In this document: in pieces, positions 11,320 through 22,203 of the stretch
Layout of the letters: each line of letters begins with the position of its first letter
Position numbering within the stretch: the first letter of the stretch is position 1
Origin: Sorghum bicolor
Taxonomy: Eukaryota; Streptophyta; Magnoliopsida; Poales; Poaceae
Direction of reading: 5' to 3'
Length of the DNA: 64,000 bases
Assembly (NCBI RefSeq): GCF_000003195.3
Contig: NC_012871.2
Coordinates: 15,136,293 to 15,200,292 of the forward strand
The notes under the pieces: generated by a model
The model's database searches: none
Told to the model about the DNA's origin: nothing
The model's input: only the letters and a program-made list of their open reading frames with translations
Made by a program: the position numbers and the translations under genes

Positions 11320-11964
11320 AAAAGGACGACTCAGGTATCCCAAGCATCCAGTGCTCCATTAATGGATACAACTTCCAGAAGACGCTTCGCGACACCAGGT
11401 GAGGCGTCAACATAATGGCCGCAGTCACCTATCAGCTCATGTTCGGAACCATGCCCCTAAAATCGAAATACATTCAGCTCCAGATGGCAGATCAGACATT
11501 CCAAAAGGTTGAAGATATAGTAACTGATGTCCCTGTCAAAATAGACGATCCTTCAGGTTGTTGACATGGGAGAAGACGAGAACGATCCACCCATCATCCT
11601 TGGGAGACCGTTTCTCAGCACCGTTAAAGCAATCATCTACATTGGAACCGAAGAAGTCCACATGCACTTCCCCTCAGAGAAGGTACACCGCTATTTTACT
11701 GACCCTAACTATATAGTTGAAGACTCTAAGCAGGTCAGGACAAGAAGAAGACGACGCAACCGCAACCAGAGGAGGCAAATCATCAAGGACGGATGGGCAG
11801 ACTACGAAGAAGTAGTAAGGTCTGAAGACATACAACTTGAACAGAACTGTCCTGAGGAGACCGTAGCACCGAGTCAGGTGTGGAGAGAGAAGATAGTTAT
11901 ACACGAAGAGGAGGCGCCGCCGGAACCACCGACTACGCCATCCAGCAAATCCCAGGACAACTGA
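11320..11964 (+). pseudogene. Second protease-like segment, tandem to the first (Athila-like)
   Basis: A second protease-like unit follows within 60 bp. It reads SINGYNFQKTLRDTR, a TGA stop at 11400-11402, GVNIMAAVTYQLMFGTMPL, IQLQMADQTFQKVE, then a frame change near 11555-11565, and GEDENDPPIILGRPFLSTVK. The active-site region (DTR-stop-GVNIM) is ruined. The C-terminal part stays open to 11964, with a basic stretch RTRRRRRNRNQRRQ. It is similar in layout to the first segment but distinct in sequence, so it is an old duplication or an acquisition from another family. Confidence 0.6.
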
Positions 11965-14132
11965 GAAAACAGAGAGTCCCGTTTGGAGGACTTAAAAACA
12001 TCGAACGCCTTGCCAAGAGGTAAACTTGGTAGTTATCTTTTTTCCTTTCCATTATTTAGAATAGTTTGCTTAGTTAATTTGGTTCATATCATCTTGAAAA
12101 GAAATAAAAATATTAAAAATAGTAAGCCCCATGTGAGTATGCTCATGGCATAAAACCCATAAGTACATTCACTGTGGTGGCATAAAAATAAAATAAATAT
12201 ATTTCTATCCTATAAAAATGAAAATATAAAAATAAATTTATGATCCTATCAAAGAGTGTAACATTTATTAGAGGAGGCTCAACATGATAAAGGCTAGTAT
12301 TTATGCTAACACTTAACTAGTTCCACAAAGCTTTGTTGTCTATTTGAGCTCCACAGAATTCAAGGATCAAAGAAGACTAGCAGACGGAGGACATCCTAAT
12401 CGCTGTCAGGGTACTGCCGACATTCAAATACACCTTCGCCACCTGCTAGCTACATCAGAAGAAATTACATCGAAATCCAGCTTGGGGGAGAGCACCCCCA
12501 TTTATCCAGCTAAGTGTTCTACTCATGTTTATACTTTACTCGAATAATAAAAAGATACATAATCATAAAAACCCAAATAAAGATTTTGTGCTTATATATA
12601 TATATATCTTTGCTTAGTTTGCCAAATAAATAAATAAATAAAATTTGCTATGAACCCTCGTGATAAGCTCTCACATGGAAATGATGAATAGTTGCTCTGC
12701 CATGACTAGTTTCAAAATTAAAATCTCTCTCAAGTTTAGGCATGACTGTTATTAATTAAGATTTGCTCTAAACCTGAACTTGTGAGAAGAGTACTTGATC
12801 TAAAGTCTAAGTTGTTAACGGATATGATATGGGAAGGTTGAGCTACTGTTTATCTGTTCCTAAAGATGCTAGAATTCTGGAGAATTTTATCTTTGAAAAT
12901 CTTTAAAATATCACATGATGAGTTCCTGTATGATGAGAGTTTAAATTCCTACCACAGCCATATATACATGCTTGCTAGACTTTGAGCCACATATTTACTT
13001 TTTACTGCTTATGAGCATTGAGTGTGGTCAAGATGTGTAGACCCTTAGGAGCTTGTCATGTGGTTAAATCAAGATTCACTTGCACGTTCACTCATACATG
13101 CTGCTTCTACTCCGGAAGTACGTATCCACATATATCCACCCATTTCCATCTCCAGAACCACCCAAAAATATTCTACTCCTAATCCGGGAAAGAATAGCCA
13201 AAAACATTCTCCTATTTCTGTTTTCCCCTGTGAAATAAATGCTCAAGTTATTTCAGTTACTACCACTTGCTACATTATTTAAAGAGGTGACTACTCTAAA
13301 AAAAGATACGAGGAAATAAAAAGGGGTAAGTGCCCGGAACCTCGAAAGAAAAGAAAAAGTGAGATGAGAGGTAAAAATAGACAAGTGTCCGATAGTAGAA
13401 TTAGGGGTACAAGATACCCACCTGAGAGAAAAGAAAAATGAAATATAGAGTATCTCATTCTCCTCAAAAAGTTTCAAAAGAGCAAGAAAGGTATGTATCC
13501 CCTCAAAAGAGCAAAAGCAGAATTAGACTTTCACCATTATTTTCACCATTATCACCATTCATTCGCCACACATGCACATCTTGATTTGACTTATTGACTT
13601 GTTCTTCTAGATCCATGGTTTGACTATGCAATAAATGTCTTGTAAGTATGTATTAGCTGTCTCCCACCTATGAGCTCCAGATATCAAAACCTTATTAGAG
13701 TAGGGTGAGAGAGAAGGCAATGCCACTATGCCTCATTCTAAAAATACCACATACTTTGAGAGAAGGCATACACCATTACTACCTTGGTAAGGATCCAGAA
13801 ATACCACAAAAGAGAGACTAGAGAGAGTCATACAAGGAATCTCCGAGTTTTATTTAAAAATTTGCAAAAACTCCAGTGCTATAGTTAATCGAAGAACAAG
13901 AGACATGGCGCTTGACTAGACTGTTCTATCTTTTAACTGCTCAAGATACAAGTGATGGTTACTAGCCCCATGGTGAAAGGTAAAATGAGTAAGTTTAAAT
14001 CTTAACAGTTTACCCTAACCCAGAGATGAGATCTTGTTTGAACGTATGTGTATCTTTAAGGCATGAAACCACTGCAGAAACTCCGAGTTCATCTTTGCTC
14101 AGGGACGAGCAAAGGTAAAGCTTGGGGGAGCT
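11965..14132 (+). other. Athila-like 3' internal region, non-coding
   Basis: No ORF is recognisable where RT and integrase would be expected. It holds TA/AAAT low-complexity stretches (about 12595-12640) and another CTTGGGGGAG motif at 12481-12490. The likely functional polypurine tract, AAAGCTTGGGGGAG at 14117-14130, lies just before the 3' LTR. Confidence 0.55.
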
Positions 14133-15347
14133 TGTTGACGGTCCTTAATGCTCACATTTAACCGTCAACTAATCATGGAAAAGGATCCAAATGAAACCAA
14201 CACCCAGACTTAGGGTTTTATCTGACAAAATTCCACGAGTTTTGATGTTTGTCTATTTCTGCAGGGGGTCATCAGGAAATATGAAGGAAAGGCCCACACG
14301 TCGGGTTTACATAGAGATATTAACGTGCCGCGCAATTTTCTATCATCTAGAAGACTCCAGAATCCACGGGAACGAACGGGAGGCCGAGCGGACCCGGGGG
14401 CAGGGCGCCCGCCCTGCCATGGTGGCCAATGAGGGCAGGTCTCGCGGATCGTGCTCCACCGACCTAAAGGATGAAGGATAACCGTTCAATCAATGTCGGT
14501 TTGATCCGTCGACCCAGATTCACCTAAGGGGACTATATAAGCAGACCCCCACCAGCCCCTGGAGGCATACCTCTTCTACAGAATCAAAGCTAGGGTTTCA
14601 ATTCTTCATCCAAGTAGAGAGGATCCCTCTAGTTCATCTAGTTCTAGTTCTAGTTCCTCTAGTTCTAGTTCTAGTTAGTTCTAGTTGTAATCTAGAAAAT
14701 AGGGAGAGAGAAGAGGAGAGCGGAGGAGCCGGATCTGTCGGATCTTCCTCAACATTATACTTCTGCAGCAACTGGTTCGTTCTTCATCGTTCTCCAAGTT
14801 CTTCAATTCATAATTCCTAAGTTCTTTAATTACTTTTATTTACATTCAAGTTATTTATTGGATTCCCGCTTGCATCAAGTGCTCTAGTCTTTATAACGCT
14901 AGAGTAGTAATTAATAGATTACACGTGGTGTTTAGTCTTGCAATTACCTGGAATTGCACCCAATCCTGTGGATTGTTGTGGTAGCCCTAGGGTAGTGACA
15001 GCCCTAACGGTCGACGTATTCCACCTCGTTCGGATCGGTGTTTGTAGGACCGTAGTCAGAGCTTCCTAGCCCCCTTCTCATCTCTTTCTTTTGTTAGTGT
15101 TCTGATGTCCCAAAGTAAATAATCTTTGAAGTAATTCTTGATTCTTAGATCAGCTAGAGAATTCTCAGGAAACTTCCTCTCTTCCCACCAAAAATAATTA
15201 TATAGTTAGCCTTGGGCGATCTTGAATCTTAATTAGTACACTCACGTTCCCTGTGGAAAATCGATACTGTGGAATACTCCCGGGTGAAGGCTACATCGGT
15301 ATCCGTACGCTTGCGGATTTTTCTGTTTGCGTTTAAAATACCCAACA
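14133..15347 (+). repeat. Athila-like 3' LTR
   Basis: It is the partner of 7716-8934, with the same start (TGTTGACGGTCC) and end (TACCCAACA). It is immediately followed by the target duplication GAGAG. A roughly 20-bp segment present in the 5' LTR near 7990-8010 is missing here. Confidence 0.85.
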
Positions 15348-15352
15348 GAGAG

Positions 15353-15876
15353 CTGAAAGGTAACTCTAGTGGGTTGCTCATGTCATTGAGTTACCTCACT
15401 TGTGGGTTGGTTCTTGCAGTTTTCTAGTGAGGATGAGGTTCGTGCTACACCTCTTAGCCGCCAAACCACCAAGTATTGGTCGACACAACAGGGACGTAGG
15501 ATGCCGGCAAGCACGTGAACCTCGAGAGAAAAATCAGTGTCTCAATTGTGTTTGATTGGCATTCTCGTGGTGCTTGATTGTTCATATATTGGTGATTGGT
15601 TCATCCCCTACACGGCGGTATAAATATCTCTTTCTCTCCATTTACTTACCGCAAAGTAGTGTAACTAGTTTAGTTGCTAGTCTTGCCTTGTGTAGTTAAG
15701 CTCACTAGTGTAACTTTTAGAGACTTAGTTCTTGTGTGCCTAGTGATCATAGCAACTAGAATTTGTTGGTTAGGTGGCTTGCAAACACTTCTTTTAGAGC
15801 TAGAGCAAAAAGCTTCGCTTTGTTATTTACTAACCTTTTGTTCTAGTGAGTTTGTAGAATTTTTAAATAGGCTATT
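15353..15876 (+). repeat. Sirevirus 5' LTR, second part, 3' end deleted
   Basis: It resumes the LTR after the nested element and matches 23115-23640. The last roughly 31 bp found in the 3' LTR (CACCGCCCTCTAG to CTTTCA) are absent. From 15877 the sequence enters gag coding (FDYWKRKMKMYL), so the end of the LTR, the primer-binding site and the gag start were lost in one deletion. Confidence 0.8.
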
Positions 15877-15880
15877 AACC

Positions 15881-17845
15881 TTTTGACTATTGGAAGAGAA
15901 AGATGAAAATGTACCTTGGATCAATAAATGATAGAGTGTGGGAAGTGACGGAAAATGACTTTGTGATTCTTGATCCCGCAAACGAGCAATGCAATACTAT
16001 AGCTCTCAACACAATATACAATGGCATTGATTCCAAGGTATTTGAACAAGTCAAAGATCTTATGAAGGCAAGTGAAGTGTTGACAAGGCTAGAAGAGACA
16101 TATGAGGGCACTACAAATGTAAAAAGTGCCAAGTTATACATGCTCAAGGACAAGTTATCCAACTTCAAGATGAAGGATGATGAGTCCATATCGAAGATGG
16201 TCTATAGGCTCCAAGTCATCATCAATGATCTCAAGGGCCTTGGTGAGAAAGTGAAGGATGAGGACTTCATTCACAAGTTCTTGATGTGCTTGCCCAAGAA
16301 GTTCAAGACATTGAGAACAATCATCTTTAGAGATGGATTGAAGAATGTATCTCCCAATGAGGTACTTGGAGATATCATGACTGAAGATCAATACAATGAT
16401 AATGATGATGATGAGGTTGTGAAGAAGGATGATGATGACAAAAAGAAGAAGAGTGTAGCATTCAAAGCTAGCTCTTCATCCGAGAGCAAGAACAAGGGCA
16501 AGGCCAAGAAGAAAGAATCAAGTGATGAGGAGTGCTCTAATGATGATAGTGATGATGAAGCACTAGCACTCTTTGTCCGCAAGTTTGGTAAAATGATGAG
16601 GAAGAAGGGCTATCATACAAGGAAGAGAAGAGATCATTTCAAAAACAAGGAGTATGTGAGGCTATGCTACAAATGCAAAAGCCCCAATCATGTTGTAGCG
16701 GAGTGTCCCTACAATAGTGACAATGATGAGTATGACAAGAAGAACAAAAAGGAGAAGAAAGAAAAGAAAGAGAAGAAGATGGTCTTCAAGAAGAAGAAGG
16801 GTGGATCATATGTTGTGACATGGGATAGTGATGCTTCTTCAGATGATGATTCAAGTGATGATGACAAGGCATCCAAGAAGAAGGCACTTGCTAGTATTGC
16901 TATCAACAACAAGCATCACTCTTCAACACTCCTTCATGCTTCATGGCCAAGGGCCACAAGGTACAATATGATGAGAGTGAAAGTGAAAGTGAAAATGAAC
17001 ATGATAGTGGTAGTGATAATGATGATGAATTCACTAATGAACAACTCATGGACATGCTAGAACAAGCCAATTCACTTATTCACTCTAAAAACAAGAAGTG
17101 CAAAGAATTGGCCAAGAAGTTAAAAGCTATTGAGCAATCCTTTAATGAGCTTAATGCTAATCATGAGAGGCTAGTGGATGCCCATGATAAGCTTGGCAAG
17201 GCTCACACCAAGCTTGAAAAAGCTCACTCCTTGTTGTTAGAAGAGAACAAGGAAAAGGTTATTGTATCATGTGTTGTGAGCACAACATGTGACTTAATTA
17301 AAGAATCACCCAACCCATCTATTATTGTTGCTGCCACTAATTCTTCTTGTAGGTCTTCATCCACCACATCCAACTCTACCTCCACTTCTAGTATTGGTGT
17401 CACTTCTGATGCTTCACTAAAGGTTGAGAATTAGACTCTCAAGAGAGAGGTGGATGAGCTCACTCACGCCCTAGGCAAGGCCTATGGTGGTGAGGCCCGC
17501 TTGCTAAAGTGCTTGGGTAGCCAAAGGTTTTATCTCAACAAAGAGGGATTAGGCTATACCCCTAAGAAAGTCAAGGCAGCCTTTGTAACTCACAAGCCTA
17601 GCTTTGTGAAGAGCAATGGTCGGTATTGCAATAGATGCAAGCAAGTTGGGCATCTAGAGCTTAAAATGAACAAGAACAAGAAAATTGTTAATGTCCCTTA
17701 CATTCCATTTGATTCTTGTTATGTGCTTACCAAGGGTGAGAAGGGTGTGCATGCTAAGTTTGTTGGTACACCAATTGTGGGTCCAAAGAAGAAGGCCATT
17801 TGGGTACCAAAAAGCTTAGTCACTAACCTCCAAGGACCCAAATAA
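15881..17845 (+). pseudogene. Sirevirus gag (broken)
   Basis: The readable frame begins within gag (FDYWKRKMKMYLGSIND) because the true N-terminus is deleted. ATG at 15903 is internal. The capsid-like helical domain spans to about 16380. It is followed by an acidic/lysine-rich linker and a zinc knuckle CYKCKSPNHVVAEC (about 16666-16707, CX2CX4HX4C). A frameshift near 16930 moves the reading to the frame of MAKGHKVQYDESESES. A TAG at 17432-17434 (expected Gln) interrupts before a second CCHC-like motif, YCNRCKQVGHLE (about 17623-17660). Gag packages the RNA into particles. This copy cannot make it whole. Confidence 0.85.
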
Positions 17846-17889
17846 GTATGGGTATCTAAGAAACATTGATTTGTTTTTAGGTAAACTAT

Positions 17890-18440
17890 AGAGCCGGAGG
17901 GAGGCATTGGGTGCTTGATAGTGGGTGCACACAGCACATGACCGATGATGCAAGAATGTTCAATTCAATCAATACAAATTATGACAATGGTGTTGCTAGT
18001 ATCACATTTGGTGACAATGGCAAAGGCAAGGTCAAAGGGCTCGGTAAAATTGCTATATCCAATGACTTGAGCATTTCCAATGTGCTACTAGTAGAGAGCT
18101 TGAACTTCAACTTGCTATCCATAGCTCAACTTTGTGATCTTGGTTTCAAATGCATATTTGGAGTTGATGATGTAGAGATCATAAGTGTATATGGCTCTAA
18201 CTTGATATTCAAATGCTTTAGATATGAGAATCTATACTTGGTTGATTTCAATACTAGTGAAGCTCAATTATCAACATGCTTGCTCACTAAATCTAGCATG
18301 GGTTGGTTATGGCATAGAAGGCTTGGTCATGTTGGAATGAAACAATTAAATAATTTAGTCAAGCATGATCTTGTTAGAGGCTAAAAAGATGTCACATTTG
18401 AGAAAGATAAGCTTTGTAGTGCATGTCAAGCTGGAAAACA
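17890..18440 (+). pseudogene. Sirevirus protease and GAG-pre-integrase segment
   Basis: The Copia aspartic protease is shown by HWVLDSGCTQHMTDDARMF at about 17905-17960 (catalytic DSG), with LGKIAIS and FNLLSIAQLCDLG downstream. The pre-integrase zinc motif follows: WLWHRRLGHVGMKQLNNL with CSACQAGKQ (HX4H...CX2C) at about 18306-18437. A TAA at 18382-18384 and a frame change near 18440 break it. Confidence 0.8.
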
Positions 18441-19200
18441 AGTTGGCAACACTCATCCAAAGAAGAGAATCATGAGTACATGCAAGGCATTGAGTTGTTG
18501 CACATGGACTTATTTGGACCAACCACATACACAAGCATTGGTGGAAATAAATATGTATTTGTGATACTGGATGACTTCACAAGATACACATGGGTATTCT
18601 TTCTTAGTGACAAGAGTGATGCCTTTGCAACCTTCAAATCATTTGTCAAGTGAATACACAATGAGTTTGAAACAACCATCAATAAAGTGAGAAGTGATAA
18701 TAGAAGTGAATTCAAGAATACAAGAGTTGATGAGCTTTGTGATGAATTTGGCATTAGACATCAATTCTCGGCTAAGTACACTCCAAAATCAAATGGTCTT
18801 ATTGAGAGCAAGAATAGAACCTTGATTGACATGGCAAGATCAATGTTGAGTGAGTACAATGTGAGTCATTCTTTTTAGGCCAAAGCAATCAATACAACTT
18901 GCTACTATAGCAACCGACTCTATTGTCACCCAATGATGGAGAAGACTCCATATGAGCTATTGAATGGAAGAAAGCCTAATATTGCATACTTTCAGGTTTT
19001 TGGTTGCAAATTCTACATATTGAAGAAAAACACTAGGTTGAGCAAATTTTAAAAGAAATGTGATGAAGGTTTCTTGCTTGGTTACTCCACTAGTAGCAAA
19101 GCTTATAGAGTTTGGAATTTGGCTAATGGAACTCTTGAAGAGGTGCATGATGTTGAGTTTGATGAAACCAATGGCTCTCAAGAGGAAGTGAGAATCTAGA
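18441..19200 (+). pseudogene. Sirevirus integrase (broken)
   Basis: The catalytic triad can be placed: Asp in LLHMDLFGP (about 18500), Asp in RSDNRSEFKN (about 18690) and Glu in GLIESKNRTL (about 18800). TGA at 18651-18653 and TAG at 18876-18878 fall where Trp is expected, and TAA near 19051 adds another break. The C-terminal Copia segment (YELLNGRKPN, FGCKFYILKK, GFLLGYS) is still readable. Intact integrase would insert the cDNA. This one cannot. Confidence 0.8.
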
Positions 19201-19204
19201 TGAT

Positions 19205-21178
19205 TTAAGAGGCAGTCAATTGGCTAATGCAATGAAGAACATGGATATTGGTAATTTAAGGCCTAGAGAGGTGATTGATATTGAAGATGACAAAGATCAA
19301 GTGCTTCCTACCTCAAATATGCAAGCTAGTGGTTCTCATGACCAAAATCAAGCTAGTACAAGTGGTACTCAAGTGCAAGATCAACAAGCTAGTACATCAT
19401 CTCATGATCAACCAAGTGCAAGCAATCAAGTGCAAATACTCTAACCAACTAACATTGCAAGAGATCATCCATTGGATCATATCATAGGTGATATTCAAAG
19501 AGGAGTGCAAACTAGATCAAGACTAGCATCATTTTGTGAGCATTTCTCCTTTGTGTCTCACGTCGAGCCAAAGAAGATATATGAAGCTTTGAGAGATGTT
19601 GATTGGGCTAATGCTATGCATGAAGAGCTTAACAACTTAAAAAAAATCAAGTATGGGAATTAGTTGAGAGGCCTAGTGATTATAATGTCGTTGGTACTAG
19701 ATGAATCTTTCGCAACAAGAAAGGTCAAGATGGGATAGTTGTAAGGAACAAAGCAAGATTAGTAGCATAAGGCTATACTCAAGTTAAAGGTCTTGACTTT
19801 GGTGAAACATATGCCCTAGTTGCAAGATTGGAGGCAATTAGGATCTTGTTAGCTTATGCTTGTGCACATAACATCAAGTTATGTCAAATGGATGTGAAAA
19901 GTGTATTTCTAAATGACTATATCAATGAAGAAGTTTATGTTGAGCAACCTCTCAGTTTTGAAGATGATAAGAAACTTAACCATGTTTACAAGCTAAGAAA
20001 GGCATTGTATGGTTTGAAGCAAGCACCAAGAGCATGGTATGAGAGATTGAGAGATTTCTTACTCTCTAAAGGTTTCAAGATGGGCAAGGTTGACACTACT
20101 CTCTTCACCAAGAAGATTGACAAAGACTTGTTTGTGTTGCAAATCTATGTTGATGATATCATATTTGGATCAACCAATCAAGAATTTTATGAGGAGTTTG
20201 GGAACATGATGGCTAATGAGTTTGAGATGTCAATGATTGGAGAGCTTAGTTACTTCCTTGGTCTTCAAATCAAGCAATTGAAGAATGTCATATTTGTGAG
20301 TCAAGGCAAGTACATAAAAGACATGCTCAAGAAGTTTGGAATGGATGATGCAAAGGCAATTATCACTCCAATGGGAACAAATGGAAGCCTAGATAGTGAT
20401 ACAAGTGGAAATATGGTGGATCAAAAGTTGTATTGGAAGCCTACTCTATATGACCGCATCAAGACTGGATGTCATGTTTAGTGTATGCATGTGTGCAAGA
20501 TTTCAAGCCTCACCAAGAGAAAGTCATTTGAAGGCAACAAAGAGAATATTAAGGTACTTGAAGCATACACAAAATGTTGGCTTGTGGTATCCCAAAGGTG
20601 CAAAGTTTGAACTTATTGGATATTCCGATTCTGACTATGCGGGATGCAAAGTTGAGAGAAGAAGCAAATCAGGCACATGTCAACTATTGGGAAGATCACT
20701 TGTCTCATGGTCATCCAAGAAATAAAATAATGTTGCACTATCAACAGCCAAAGCGGAGTACATTGCGGTCGGTAGATGTTGTGCACAAATCATATGGATG
20801 AAGGCGACCTTGAAAGGCTTTGGAATCAACTTCAAGCAAATGCCATTGCTATGTGACAATGAAAGTGCTATAAAGCTCACTAACAATCCGGTTCAACACT
20901 CAAGAACAAAGCATATAGATGTCCGCCATCATTTCATAAGAGATCACCAAGAAAAAGGAGACATTTGCATTGAGAGTATAGGCACCGATGATCAACTTGC
21001 TGATATATTCACCAAGCCACTTGATGAGAAGAGATTTTGCAAGCTAAGAAATGAATTAAACATACTTGACTTCTCAAATATGTTGATGCACCCCCACTAT
21101 ATGACATGCCTCTCCTTCGAGCAAAGCAAGGTAAAATTGATTGACATGTCATTCATTCTTTGCTACGAACTTGTTTAG
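19205..21178 (+). pseudogene. Sirevirus reverse transcriptase and RNase H (broken)
   Basis: A low-complexity Gln/Ser/Asp linker (19220-19444) precedes RT. RT begins at about 19560 (EPKKIYEALRDVDWANAM), with a frameshift near 19645 and stops near 19703 and 19770. The long RT frame (19828-20481) includes QMDVKSVFLNDY, KALYGLKQAPRAWYERL and the polymerase active site YVDDIIFGS. Another frame change near 20440 leads into RNase H: YSDSDYAGC, a stop at about 20722, STAKAEYIAV, CDNESAIKLTNNP, RTKHIDVRHHFIRD and LADIFTKPL. All are standard Copia landmarks. It has at least two frameshifts and three stops. Confidence 0.85.
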
Positions 21179-22203
21179 TGCATCTAGTCATTCCTTACAT
21201 GTCTTAGGGTCATTCATGAAAATCAAATGAATTTGATGCTTGTATGGTACTACTATTGCTTCAATGCTTGACTTCATCTAGTGATAGCATATGACATGTT
21301 TTTGGGCTTGCAATCCTAGTGTTTGATCTAGAATATGAGCTATAAGTGTTTAACTCAACATGGTACAAGATAACCCTTATTTGGAGGTGTGAAAAAGCTT
21401 GTCCTTGGATCAAACCGAGTTAAATATCTTAGGCAAGTAATATAGATTGGAAAAATTTTGGGAAAATAATCTCACTTCACATGGTTTTACACTAACCTAT
21501 CTAAAATTTGAGCTCACCTTTTGTGGTCCTTGATGACAAAGGGGGAGAGAATTTCCTAAATATTTGATAAAAGGGGAGAGAAATTACAAGTATAAAGATA
21601 AGGGATCAATTAAAATTTTGAAGCACACAAGTAGGGGGAGCGAGCTCATAAACTTATATGTCGCATTTGAATGGGCATCACATATGTTTGCTTGCATTTG
21701 CATTATCTTTAGAAGTTTTCTCTCTGATACCTTGCTTGTGTGGTGTATGCTAGTGTAGGTTTGATTGATGAATCGAAGAGCTAGCATGCATAGGTAGTGT
21801 AACTAGACTTTTAGTTGTTTCACAAGTGGTACTAGAACCTTATTTATAATGTTGATCTCACAGGGTGTTCTAGTCTTGTGAATGTCTAGTTACTAATGGT
21901 GCTAAGGATGATGTATATTGGCAACTCTGATTGGTATCACGCTTCAAAGGTCTATTCTTTACACCTTAGCATCATTTGGTAGAAACTGACTCCTATATTT
22001 CCTATTCAAGCATATGTGCAAGCTTTAAAAACCAAACTCTTAGCACATATGTAGGGGGAGCAATTGCTACCAATTTGGGTTTATGAAACTTGTCCATAAC
22101 CTTTGCACATGGTAAAATGCTTGGGCAAGCAATATGAATCCAAGAAATTTTTATTGAAAATCTTTGTAAAAGGGTTGTCATCAATTACTAAAAAGGGAGA
22201 GAT
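21179..22203 (+). other. Sirevirus 3' untranslated region with repeated polypurine motifs
   Basis: About 1 kb of non-coding sequence follows pol. It contains AGGGGGAG-type purine tracts near 21540 (AAAGGGGGAGAG), 21568, 21631 (AAGTAGGGGGAGCGAG), 22051 (GTAGGGGGAGC) and 22190 (AAAAAGGGAGAG, directly before the 3' LTR). Repeated polypurine tracts at this place are a known Sirevirus feature. Confidence 0.7.

Larger units (their letters stand above)
7716..15347 (+). mobile_element. Athila-like LTR retrotransposon, non-autonomous, nested in the Sirevirus 5' LTR
   Basis: TG...CA ends are flanked by a perfect 5-bp duplication GAGAG (7711-7715 and 15348-15352). The LTRs are 7716-8934 (1219 bp) and 14133-15347 (1215 bp). 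They are clearly similar, with scattered differences and one roughly 20-bp deletion. The primer-binding site at 8942-8959 is complementary to the 3' end of plant tRNA-Asp, as in Athila-type Ty3 elements. The interior (8935-14132, 5.2 kb) has only two retroviral-protease-like segments. No RT, RNase H or integrase could be read, so it depended on a partner. The lineage call is moderate; the boundaries are firm. Confidence 0.85.
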
